This document shows, piece by piece, positions 16,510 to 24,071 of a stretch of 55,942 nt of DNA. Position 1 is the first letter of the stretch, and each line of letters opens with the position of its first letter. The notes below the pieces were generated by a model. It did no database searches and was not told the DNA's origin. It saw nothing but the letters and a program-made list of their open reading frames with translations. This DNA is from CAZAEL01 sp964484135 (lineage in GTDB: Bacteria; Elusimicrobiota; Elusimicrobia; FEN-1173), in assembly GCA_964484135.1 (NCBI GenBank), contig CAZAEL010000013.1, positions 1-55,942 on the forward strand. Direction: 5' to 3'. Position numbers and translations under genes: made by a program.

Positions 16510-17386
16510 TCCGCGGAAGAAAGAAGACGACATTTTCGCGGTGGGTGTGGACCTGGGCGGGACGCGGTTGCGCGCCGCGGCGGTGGACCGGAAGGGCCGG
16601 CTGCTCCGGCGCTTCGAGACCCAGGCCCCGCCGCCGGAACGTCTGGCCCCGGCCCTTGAAAGGCTCTGGCGGCGATGGGGCCTCCGGCGGACGGACTTTT
16701 TGGCCGTGGGGTCCAAAGGGGTTTGGACGAAAACCGAACGGGCAAGGTTGAAAGGACGTCTTGGAGGGTTGGCGGGAGAGGTTCGGGTCCTGTCCGACGT
16801 GGAGCTGGCCTTTGAGAACGCCTTCACCCCCCCGGGCCGGAAACCGGGACGCTCCCGGGGCGTCTTGGTGCTGGCGGGCACGGGGTCCATCGCCCTGGCG
16901 CGGGACGACTCGGGGCGCGTGGCGCGGAGCGGCGGTCTGGGGCCTGGAAAAGGCGACCAAGGGTCGGGGTACTGGATCGGGCGGGAGTATTTGCGGTTGA
17001 AGCGGGGACGGACGGGACGGATCTCGCTCCCCACGGCCCGGGTGGCCGCTCTCTCGGAAACGGTTTTAAAAGGGGCGTCCCGAGACCCTGTCTGCGCCGA
17101 TATCCTGCGCCGCGCCCAGGTTCACCTGGCCGGCTTGGCCCTGGCCGTCGCGGGGAAGCTCCGTTTCAAAGGAAAAGTCCCGGCGGCCGCGGGCGGCGGG
17201 CTTTTTCAAAATCAAATTTTTCTGCGCGGTTTTCGCAGGCAATTGCGACGGCTGGATCCCCGGTTCGTGCTCGTCAAAAGGGCCGGTCAACGAGAACCGG
17301 CCCTGGCCGCGGCCCAATGGGCCCCCAAGCTCAAGCCCGATCTTCTGAAACCCTTCGGCTACGCCCTGCCCTCAAAACGCCGCTGA
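16499..17386 (+). CDS. BadF/BadG-type ATPase, candidate MurNAc/GlcNAc kinase
   Basis: This 295-aa protein belongs to the ASKHA sugar-kinase group related to N-acetylglucosamine kinase and MurK. The phosphate-1 loop reads FAVGVDLGGTRLRAAAVD and the phosphate-2 region VLVLAGTGSIALARD; GGLGPGKGDQGSGYWIG is the conserved sugar-proximal motif, and AAAGGGLFQN is the adenosine motif. The ATG at 16499 overlaps nagZ by 11 nt, so the two are coexpressed. Beside nagZ, namZ and murQ, it most likely makes MurNAc-6-phosphate and/or GlcNAc-6-phosphate. Substrate is inference. Confidence 0.85.
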   Translation: MAHSPRKKEDDIFAVGVDLGGTRLRAAAVDRKGRLLRRFETQAPPPERLAPALERLWRRWGLRRTDFLAVGSKGVWTKTERARLKGRLGGLAGEVRVLSDVELAFENAFTPPGRKPGRSRGVLVLAGTGSIALARDDSGRVARSGGLGPGKGDQGSGYWIGREYLRLKRGRTGRISLPTARVAALSETVLKGASRDPVCADILRRAQVHLAGLALAVAGKLRFKGKVPAAAGGGLFQNQIFLRGFRRQLRRLDPRFVLVKRAGQREPALAAAQWAPKLKPDLLKPFGYALPSKRR

Positions 17387-17387
17387 T

Positions 17388-18617
17388 TTATTCTCCCGCC
17401 CTTTTTTTCACCAACACAAAGAACCGCCCCTTCCGCCAGAACCGCACCGCGAAAGACTCGGCCTCGGGTCCGTCCCCCGCGAAATAGTCAATCCGTCCCG
17501 GGCCTTTGATGGCGCCGCCCTCGTCCTGGATCAGGACGAAGCGCGCCACCCGGGGCTCCCCCTCCGTTTCCATCCAGGCCAGGGCCCCGGGCGGAAAGAC
17601 CGCGGGGTCCGCGGCCACGGAGCGGCGGGCCGTGAGGGGCACCTGGAGGGAGCCCCTCACCTCGTGGCTGCGGGAACTCCGGTCCAGCTCGAAGAACACG
17701 TACCGGGGGTTGACGTTCAAATAGGTTTGACGCCGGTCCGGGTGGCTGTCCAGGAAGGCCGCCATGGCCTCCCGGCTGAACTTTTCCCTGGGGATGAGCC
17801 CCCGTTCGATCAAATGCCCCCCCACGGACCGGTACGGATGCCCGTTGTGGGCCGCGTAACGGATCCGCACCCGTTCTCCCGTGTCCGCCACATGCAGCCA
17901 GCCGGACCCCTGGACCTGGAGGAAAAAAATCTCCAATGGGTCCCGGGCCCAGGCGATTTCCAGCCCTTTGCCCTTGAGGACGCCCCCGGAGTCGATCTCT
18001 TCCCGCGTGTGATAGGGGACCATTTGGCCGTTTCGGAGGCGGCCGACCAAACGTTCCGCTCCGTCCGCGGCCGGCTTGGCCTCCACCAGGTCCGGCGGGC
18101 GGCGGTAAAGCGGATAGCGATAAACCTCCGTGGGCCGGAGGGAGGCTTCCAGGGAATGCTCGTAGTACGCGGAAAAAACCACGGCGGAGGTGGACGGCGC
18201 GTACGTCCAAAAGTTTTCCCGGAGGGCCCGGCCCGGATTTTCGGGCGCGTCGATCAGGCGGAGAAAGGTCTCCAGGGAGTCCGCCAGATGGGAGGCGGGG
18301 TACGCGTCGTCGCCGAAAAAGAAAAGGCGGCCGGGAGGCTGGGACCGGTAGTAGGCCAGGCTTTGCCGGGCCGCGGCGGCCAGGCCCTCGTGCGCCCCGT
18401 CGTCCTCAAAACCCGGCCAGGGAAAGTCCGCGGACGTCTTTTGCAGGAAGGCGTTGGCGACGGGAACACGGGAAGGCGGGACGGGCGGGGTTGCCACGGG
18501 AGGAGGGGCGCCGGTTCGCGGCGCGGGACCGAGACAGGAGACCCACAGGAGGACCCCCCCCGCGCAAAGCGGGAGGAGCCGGAGGCGTCGGTTAATCGCG
18601 GAGGAACTCGGCGTCAA
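17388..18617 (-). CDS. mltA: Membrane-bound lytic murein transglycosylase A (MltA)
   Basis: MltA cleaves the glycan strand non-hydrolytically to give 1,6-anhydro-MurNAc ends. The 409-aa protein begins with a hydrophobic export segment ending in WVSC, which may be a lipobox (not a perfect one). The MltA core follows (TAYYEHSLEASLRPTEVYRYPLY-like region) and the C-terminal 3D domain has IQDEGGAIKGPGRIDYFAGDG, with the catalytic Asp in the GRID motif. The start is a TTG at 18617, overlapping the upstream lipoprotein gene by 26 nt; no later start keeps the export signal. Confidence 0.88.
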   Translation of the reverse strand: MTPSSSAINRRLRLLPLCAGGVLLWVSCLGPAPRTGAPPPVATPPVPPSRVPVANAFLQKTSADFPWPGFEDDGAHEGLAAAARQSLAYYRSQPPGRLFFFGDDAYPASHLADSLETFLRLIDAPENPGRALRENFWTYAPSTSAVVFSAYYEHSLEASLRPTEVYRYPLYRRPPDLVEAKPAADGAERLVGRLRNGQMVPYHTREEIDSGGVLKGKGLEIAWARDPLEIFFLQVQGSGWLHVADTGERVRIRYAAHNGHPYRSVGGHLIERGLIPREKFSREAMAAFLDSHPDRRQTYLNVNPRYVFFELDRSSRSHEVRGSLQVPLTARRSVAADPAVFPPGALAWMETEGEPRVARFVLIQDEGGAIKGPGRIDYFAGDGPEAESFAVRFWRKGRFFVLVKKRAGE

Positions 18618-19317
18618 CGGTGGAGGTGTCCCAGGTGACCACCACGCGCCGGAGCATGTTGTCCGGCGAGAAGGTCAGCCGAGCCAGGATGGGGACGTCC
18701 CGACGGGCGCCGATGATGCGGTAGCGGTAGCCCAGGGTGAGGAGGCCTTCTCCTTCTTGCCGGACTTCCAGAGGGTCGCCCAGGAGCCAGTGGGTCTTCT
18801 CCAGGCTGGGCAGCTCCGCGTCCGTGTGCGGCGAGAGGCGGATTTTGGCGCGGGCCGTCTTGTCCATTTCCAGGACCTCGGCGTCCGCGGCCTGGCGGAG
18901 CGTCTCCATGAGCACGTTGCGGGAGAAGAGGAGCATGAAGGTCTCCGGGATCCGGATCTCCTCCAGCTTTTTGCCGTTGATCAGGAGGCGGAGGGACAGC
19001 TTTTCCATCAACGTCGGCGGGGCCGGCTCCTTCCGGGCCATTTCGAACTGGTAGCCCCAGACTTCGCCGCCTGCCTCGGGCTCGCGGGTGAGGGGATCGG
19101 CGCCGATGAGGTACCGGGCGTCCTTGGCGTACAGCACCGGGTTTTTGAACCGGATGAGCAGCTCCGGCCGACCGAAGAGCGCGAAGTTGTCGTCGAAATC
19201 CTTGAGTTGCTTCTTCACCTCCAGGAGCCGGAGGTACACGCAGCCCGTCAGGGACGCCAGCGCGAGGCCCCCGATCCAGAGGGAGATCGTCCGGCGGGAA
19301 CGGGAAGTCCGGCTCAT
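18592..19317 (-). CDS. Predicted lipoprotein of unknown function
   Basis: This 241-aa protein has a classic lipoprotein signal: basic start (SRTSRSRRT), hydrophobic core, and LASLTGC lipobox with Cys at about residue 26. The mature part begins with a short coiled coil (LLEVKKQLKDFDDNF) and is then mixed alpha/beta. No family was recognised. It overlaps pheT as ATGA and mltA by 26 nt, so it is in the infC-pheT transcription unit and may work with MltA in the envelope. Confidence 0.7.
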   Translation of the reverse strand: MSRTSRSRRTISLWIGGLALASLTGCVYLRLLEVKKQLKDFDDNFALFGRPELLIRFKNPVLYAKDARYLIGADPLTREPEAGGEVWGYQFEMARKEPAPPTLMEKLSLRLLINGKKLEEIRIPETFMLLFSRNVLMETLRQAADAEVLEMDKTARAKIRLSPHTDAELPSLEKTHWLLGDPLEVRQEGEGLLTLGYRYRIIGARRDVPILARLTFSPDNMLRRVVVTWDTSTVDAEFLRD

Positions 19318-21701
19318 TCGGCCTTCGTGGACGTGGGGCCGCGGGCCACGGCCCCCAGGGCCTGGAGGTCCTTCAGGATGTCCTCCTGGGTCTTCCCCAC
19401 CTCCTGGTCCGTGAGCGTGCGTTCCGGATGGCGGAAAGTGACGCGGAAGGCCAGGCTCCGGTGGCCCGCCGGCAGGCTGGGGTCTTTGAAAACGTCGAAA
19501 GGCCTGGTTTCCTCCACCCACGGGACGCGGGCCAGGCGCCGGGCCACGTCGGCCCAGGACACGGTTTCCGGGAAGGCCAGGGAAAAATCCCGGTACACGG
19601 CCGGGTGTTTGGGCAGGCCCCGGAAGCGGGGGTCTTCCGCGGCGAGAGAGGCCATGGCCGACAGGTCCAGCTCCGCCAGAAGGGTTTCCGACGGCAAATC
19701 ATGGGCTTCGGCCTGGCGGGGGTGGATGAGACCCGCGAAACCCAGCCGCCGGCCGCCGGCCGACAGGGACAGGCTTTCTCCGGGATGACAGAAAGCGGGG
19801 GCCCCGCCGCCTTCCACGGACACGCCGGAGACGCGCCATTCTCGCAAAAGGGCTTCCACCCAGGCCTTGGCGTCCCACACGTTCAGGGGTCTGGGCTTGT
19901 CCTGCCAGTGGTCGGGCCGGGCGTTGCCGTACGCGGCCCAGGCCAGGGCGCTGTGCTCCTTCGGAACGCCGTCCGCCAGGGAAAACACGCGGGCGATCTC
20001 AAAGAGGCGCGCGTCCTGGTTGCCGTGCCGCCGGTTCCTTTGCAGGGACTGGAGCAGGTTCACCAGGAGCGTGGGGGCCAGGAACTCCCCCTGCAGGGAA
20101 ATGGGGTTGTCCAGTTCCACCGGGGACTCCAGCGCGCCGGGAAGTTTTTCCCCGTCCCGCCGGGACACCAGGCCGTAGGTCCGGGCCTCGAAGAACCCCA
20201 GGCCGAAAAGGGCGTCCCTGCCGGAACCGGCCAGCCCTCTTTCCCGGGACGGGGCCTCCGCGGGGACGGAGGACACGCGGGTCTTCGGAGGGACCGCGTC
20301 GTACCCCGTGAGCCGCCCGATCTCCTCGGCCACATCGGCTTCTTCCCGCACGTCGTGCCGGTGCATGGGCGGGACCACGGCCAGGGAGGCGCCGGCGGTC
20401 CGGCACCGGAACCCCAGCCGCTCCAAGGCGCTTTTCATCTTGGCGGCGGGCAGGGACAGCCCCAGCAAAGCGTTGATCCGCGCGGGCCGCGCCTTGACCG
20501 CGGCCGTCGCGGGTTTCCGGGCGCGCGCGTCCTGCTCCCCCGTCAGTTTTCCCCCCGTCAGGGACAGGAGCAGGCGGGCGGCCCGACGGGACGCTTGTTC
20601 GGTCATGTCCCAGTCCGCGCCGCGCTCAAACCGGTAGGAGCTTTCCGTGGACAGGTTCAGGGCCTTCCGCGTCCGCCGGATCGCCGGCGCGTCGAAATGG
20701 GCGCTCTCCAGGAGCAGGCGGACGGTCCCCTCCCGCACGCCGGAAGGCTCCCCGCCCATGACCCCGGCCACGGCCGCGGGCTTGGCCGCGTCCGCGATCA
20801 CCAGGCTGTTGTCCGGCAAATTCCGCGTCACCTCGTCCAGGCAGGCCAGGGATTCCCCCGGCTTCGCCCGCCGCACCACCACCCGGTTCCCTTCCAGCCG
20901 GTCCAGGTCAAAGGCGTGCAAGGGATGACCCAACTCCAGGAGTACGTAGTTGGTCACGTCCACCACGTTGTTGATCGCCCGGATGCCGCAACGTTCCAGG
21001 CGCAGCTTCATCCACAGGGGCGCGGGGCCGACCCGGACCCCCTCGATGACGCGGCCGATGTACCGGGAGCAGAGACGGGTTTCCTCAATCTTGACCAGGT
21101 TCGAGAGAGGCTTGGACTTGGGGATTTTGAGGTCGGGAAGACGGAGTTTCTTGTTCAGGGCCGCGGCGATCTCCCGGGCGACGCCCCAATGGGACAGGGC
21201 GTCCGGCCGGTTGGGCGTGACCTCCAGGTCCAGCACCGCGTCGCCCAGCTGCAGGGCCCGGGCCGCGTCTTCCCCCGGGGGCGTGCCTTCCGGCAGGACC
21301 AGGATGCCGGAATGGTCCTGCCCCAGGCCCAGCTCCTTGGCGGAACAGATCATGCCGCTGGACTCCCGGCCCCGGATGACCGCTTTTTCGATCTTCAGGC
21401 CCCCCGGCAGTTCGGCCCCCACCCTGGCCAGGGCCACGGCCTGCCCAGGGGCCACGTTGGGCGCGCCGCAGACCACCTCCCAGCGGTCCTTGCCGTCGAA
21501 AACCCGGCAGAGGGAGAGCCGGTCCGCGTTGGGGTGTTTTTCCGCGGATTCCACCCGGGCGGTGACCACGTTCTTGACCGGTCCGCCGAAGCGTTCCAGG
21601 GACGCCAGTTCGAACCCCAGGCCGCGCAGAAGGGAGGCCGTTCCCTCCGGGGAGAGGTCGAAGTCCACGAACTCCTTGAGCCAGAGCAGGGAGACTTTCA
21701 T
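19314..21701 (-). CDS. pheT: Phenylalanine--tRNA ligase beta subunit
   Basis: The 795-aa protein is the beta subunit of the cytoplasmic alpha2-beta2 PheRS. Domains follow the bacterial order: N-terminal tRNA-binding (OB) domain at about 40-150 (KNVVTARVESAEKHPNADRLSLC and SSGMICSAKELGLG), B3/B4 editing domain, B5 domain (RPARINALLGLSLPAAKMKSALERLGF), core fold, and C-terminal anticodon-binding FDX-ACB domain (FRVTFRHPERTLTDQEV). It starts directly after pheS. Confidence 0.96.
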   Translation of the reverse strand: MKVSLLWLKEFVDFDLSPEGTASLLRGLGFELASLERFGGPVKNVVTARVESAEKHPNADRLSLCRVFDGKDRWEVVCGAPNVAPGQAVALARVGAELPGGLKIEKAVIRGRESSGMICSAKELGLGQDHSGILVLPEGTPPGEDAARALQLGDAVLDLEVTPNRPDALSHWGVAREIAAALNKKLRLPDLKIPKSKPLSNLVKIEETRLCSRYIGRVIEGVRVGPAPLWMKLRLERCGIRAINNVVDVTNYVLLELGHPLHAFDLDRLEGNRVVVRRAKPGESLACLDEVTRNLPDNSLVIADAAKPAAVAGVMGGEPSGVREGTVRLLLESAHFDAPAIRRTRKALNLSTESSYRFERGADWDMTEQASRRAARLLLSLTGGKLTGEQDARARKPATAAVKARPARINALLGLSLPAAKMKSALERLGFRCRTAGASLAVVPPMHRHDVREEADVAEEIGRLTGYDAVPPKTRVSSVPAEAPSRERGLAGSGRDALFGLGFFEARTYGLVSRRDGEKLPGALESPVELDNPISLQGEFLAPTLLVNLLQSLQRNRRHGNQDARLFEIARVFSLADGVPKEHSALAWAAYGNARPDHWQDKPRPLNVWDAKAWVEALLREWRVSGVSVEGGGAPAFCHPGESLSLSAGGRRLGFAGLIHPRQAEAHDLPSETLLAELDLSAMASLAAEDPRFRGLPKHPAVYRDFSLAFPETVSWADVARRLARVPWVEETRPFDVFKDPSLPAGHRSLAFRVTFRHPERTLTDQEVGKTQEDILKDLQALGAVARGPTSTKAE

Positions 21702-22754
21702 TCAGAATTGTTTCAGGAAGCGGACGTCGTTCTCATAGAAAAGCCGCATGTCGTCCACGCCGTACTTGAACATGGCCACGCGCTCGACGCCGATGCCGAA
21801 GGCGTAGCCCGTCACCTTCTCCGGGTCGTACCCCACGGCCCGGAACACGTTGGGATGCACCATGCCCGCGCCCAGCATCTCCACCCAGCCGGACTGCTTG
21901 CACACGCGGCAGCCCTTGCGGTCGCAGAGGGTGCAGCTCACGTCCACCTGGATCCCCGGCTCCACGAAGGGAAAGTAGGACGGCTGGAAGCGGATGTCCG
22001 CCTTGGACCCGAAGACCGTCTGGGCGAAGAGGGTGAGGGCGCCCTTCAGGTCCGCTAGGGACACGTCCCTGTCCACGGCCAGCCCCTCCACCTGGTGGAA
22101 CACGAAGGAATGGGTGGCGTCCACGGCCTCGTGGCGGAACACCCGGCCCGGCGCCACGATGTACACCGGCGGCTGGTGGGCCTTCATGTACCGGATCTGG
22201 ACCGGCGAGGTGTGGGTGCGGAGCAGGAGCGGCAGGCCCGTGTCGTCACGCAGGCCCTTAAGATAAAAGGTGTCCTGGCTGTCCCGGGCCGGGTGGTCCG
22301 GCGGGTGGTTCAGGGCCGTGAAGTTGTGGAAATCCGTCTCGATCTCGGGCCCCTCGGCCACGGTGAACCCCAGGCGGGTGAAAGCCCCGGTGATCTCGTC
22401 CATGACCTGGGTCAGGGGGTGGGGCCGTCCCCGCGGCAGGGCCGGCGACGGGAGGGTCAGGTCCACGGAAGATTGGGACAGGCTCTGGGAAAGACGGGCC
22501 TCCTCCAGGGAGCGTTTCTTGCTTTCCAGGAGCTCCTCGAGACCCCGTTTGAGGTCGTTGGCCCGCCGGCCCACGTCCTTCTTTTCATCCAGGCTCAAGG
22601 AAGGCAGGGTCTGGAGGATGCGGCTCAGGAGGCCGTCTTTGCGTCCCAGGAATTTGAGGCGCAGGGATTCCAGGCTTTCCAGGGAGGAGGCCTGTTCGAC
22701 CTCCTGCCGGCTCCGGGTCTGGAGGTTGTTCAGCTCTTCAATCAGGGAAGACAT
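21702..22754 (-). CDS. pheS: Phenylalanine--tRNA ligase alpha subunit
   Basis: The 350-aa catalytic subunit shows the N-terminal coiled coil, then the class II core: motif 1 region around HPLTQVMDEITGAFTRLGF, FHNFTALNHPPDHPARD, motif 2 RTHTSPVQIRYM and GRVFRHEAVDATHSFVFHQVEG, and motif 3 GFGIGVERVAMFKYG-like sequence near the C-terminus. A pair of Cys clusters (CTLCDRKGCRVCKQSGWVE) matches the conserved PheS region. No clear Shine-Dalgarno precedes the ATG. Confidence 0.96.
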   Translation of the reverse strand: MSSLIEELNNLQTRSRQEVEQASSLESLESLRLKFLGRKDGLLSRILQTLPSLSLDEKKDVGRRANDLKRGLEELLESKKRSLEEARLSQSLSQSSVDLTLPSPALPRGRPHPLTQVMDEITGAFTRLGFTVAEGPEIETDFHNFTALNHPPDHPARDSQDTFYLKGLRDDTGLPLLLRTHTSPVQIRYMKAHQPPVYIVAPGRVFRHEAVDATHSFVFHQVEGLAVDRDVSLADLKGALTLFAQTVFGSKADIRFQPSYFPFVEPGIQVDVSCTLCDRKGCRVCKQSGWVEMLGAGMVHPNVFRAVGYDPEKVTGYAFGIGVERVAMFKYGVDDMRLFYENDVRFLKQF

Positions 22755-22845
22755 GGGGGACGGCGGGGATCACCGGGATTTCGGGCCGAACGCCCGGCGG
22801 AGGAACGGGGATGAACCGGACGAAGAGCGGCCGGCCCACGATTGT

Positions 22846-23208
22846 TTAAGCGGTGGTTTGGAGACGGGTCCGGGCCAGGTCGGTGAGCTTCTGGAAAGAG
22901 GCCTGGTCGTGGAAAGCCAGGTCGGCCAGGACCTTGCGGTCCAGGGTCACGCCGGCCTTGCGGAGGCCGGACATGAAGCGGGAATAGCTCAGGCCCTGCT
23001 GCCGGGCGGCGGCGTTGATGCGCTGGATCCAGACCGCGCGGAAATCGCCCTTTTTGTCCTTGCGGCCGCGGTACATGGTCCGCATGGACTTTTCCAGGTG
23101 CTGGATGGTCATGCGCCACCGGTTTTTCTTGGTGGCGTAGGCCCCCTTGGCCCGGCGGAACCACTTCTTCTTGCGCTGACGCGTGTAGACGACGCTTTTA
23201 GCCCGCAT
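22846..23208 (-). CDS. rplT: 50S ribosomal protein L20
   Basis: The 120-aa protein carries the basic L20 N-terminal extension (RQRKKKWFRRAKGAY) and the globular core FRAVWIQRINAAARQQGLSYSRFM, GVTLDRKVLADLA. L20 binds 23S rRNA early in assembly and in other bacteria represses its own infC-rpmI-rplT operon. It overlaps rpmI by 11 nt. Confidence 0.96.
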   Translation of the reverse strand: MRAKSVVYTRQRKKKWFRRAKGAYATKKNRWRMTIQHLEKSMRTMYRGRKDKKGDFRAVWIQRINAAARQQGLSYSRFMSGLRKAGVTLDRKVLADLAFHDQASFQKLTDLARTRLQTTA

Positions 23209-23398
23209 AGGGAAGGAGGGTCCGGATGATCTTGGCCTGGACGTCGTTCAATTTGTTGTCCTTGCGGAAACGCCGCCGGCGGGTGGAGGACATGCCGATG
23301 AGCAGGTGCCTCCGCCCCTGGGTCTGGTGCAGAACGTTCCCCTTGCGGGTCACGCGAAAGCGCTTTTTGGCGCCGCTATGGGTTTTCATTTTGGGCAT
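23198..23398 (-). CDS. rpmI: 50S ribosomal protein L35
   Basis: This 66-aa basic protein begins MPKMKTHSGAKKRFRVT, the typical L35 start, and continues with HLLIGMSSTRRRRFRK. It lies between infC and rplT as in most bacteria and overlaps rplT by 11 nt. Confidence 0.95.
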   Translation of the reverse strand: MPKMKTHSGAKKRFRVTRKGNVLHQTQGRRHLLIGMSSTRRRRFRKDNKLNDVQAKIIRTLLPYAG

Positions 23399-23440
23399 TG
23401 GGAAGTGTCCGTTCGGGTTTTTTTTGAAAACGTCGTTTCG

Positions 23441-23950
23441 TTATTTGGGGGCCAGCATGAGGATCAGCCGGTTCCCCAGCAGCTGGGGCTCGGATTCCAC
23501 CGCGGAAATGCCCCCCAGTTGCTCCTTGATTTTGTCCAACATCTTGATGCCGAGATCGCGGTGCTCCATTTCGCGGCCGTGGAAAACCACGCTGACGCGG
23601 ACCTTGTCCCGGTTTTCCAGGAACTTCTGCATGGCCCGGAGCTTGGTGTCGAAATCGTGCTTGCCGATCTTGGGCCGGAAGCGGAGCTCCTTGACGTGCC
23701 CCCCCTTTTGGTGCTTCCGCGCCTCTTTCAGCTGTTTTTCCCGCTCGTACCGGTACTTGGAAAAGTCCAGGACCTTGCACACCGGCGGGTTGGCGTTGGG
23801 GGCGATCTCCACCAGGTCGTGGCCGCGGTCCTCCGCGATGCGGAGGGCTTCCGCGATGGGCTTGATGCCGAGTTGAGTGCCGTCCTGGTCGATCAGACGG
23901 ACCTGGGGGGCGCGGATCTGGCCGTTAAAGCGGGGCTCGTTCTTGCCGAT
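23441..23950 (-). CDS. infC: Translation initiation factor IF-3 with a non-AUG start
   Basis: IF-3 binds the 30S subunit and rejects non-standard start codons. The protein has the full IF-3 layout: N-domain with RFNGQIRAPQVRLIDQDG and LGIKPIAEALRIA, then DLVEIAPNANPPVCKVLDFSKY, the linker, and the C-domain with ELRFRPKIGKHDF and VSVVFHGREME. The conserved N-terminus extends upstream of the first ordinary start (GTG 23812). Between it and an in-frame TAG at 23963-23965 only AUC (23950) and AUU (23959) can start. AUC has AGGAG 9 nt upstream and is preferred, giving 169 aa. E. coli infC starts with AUU for autoregulation, so this is probably the same control. Confidence 0.88.
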   Translation of the reverse strand: MGKNEPRFNGQIRAPQVRLIDQDGTQLGIKPIAEALRIAEDRGHDLVEIAPNANPPVCKVLDFSKYRYEREKQLKEARKHQKGGHVKELRFRPKIGKHDFDTKLRAMQKFLENRDKVRVSVVFHGREMEHRDLGIKMLDKIKEQLGGISAVESEPQLLGNRLILMLAPK

Positions 23951-23980
23951 GCGAGGAATCTCCTAGGTGGAACAGAATGT

Positions 23981-24009
23981 AAAAAAAAGAGAGGAGGACG
24001 ATCCTCCTC
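23981..24009 (-). terminator. Attenuator-like hairpin in the infC leader
   Basis: GAGGAGGA/TCCTCCTC forms an 8-bp stem with a 3-nt loop (23991-24009), followed on the minus strand by UCUUUUUUUU. It lies between the infC promoter and the infC start, so it can only act on infC operon transcripts (or back up the upstream unit). This is the geometry of transcription attenuation. Confidence 0.65.
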
Positions 24010-24020
24010 ACTGGGAGGGA

Positions 24021-24049
24021 ATGATAACAGATGGCCCGGATTTTGTCAA
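24021..24049 (-). promoter_or_regulatory. Promoter of the infC-rpmI-rplT-pheST unit
   Basis: A perfect -35 TTGACA (24044-24049) and -10 TATCAT (24021-24026, 5 of 6) are spaced by 17 bp. The predicted start is about 24014, giving a leader of about 64 nt that contains the hairpin and U-tract. It is the strongest promoter match in the window. Confidence 0.75.
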
Positions 24050-24071
24050 GACGGGCCAAGGATTTCAGACC

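Noticed and set aside
19428..22058. 876-codon plus-strand frame opposite pheT and pheS
   Set aside because: The opposite strand carries complete PheRS subunits. The frame has no start signal or recognisable domain.
23441..23812. A truncated IF-3 starting at the GTG at 23812
   Set aside because: The conserved N-domain continues in frame for 46 codons upstream, so the short form would lack half the protein.
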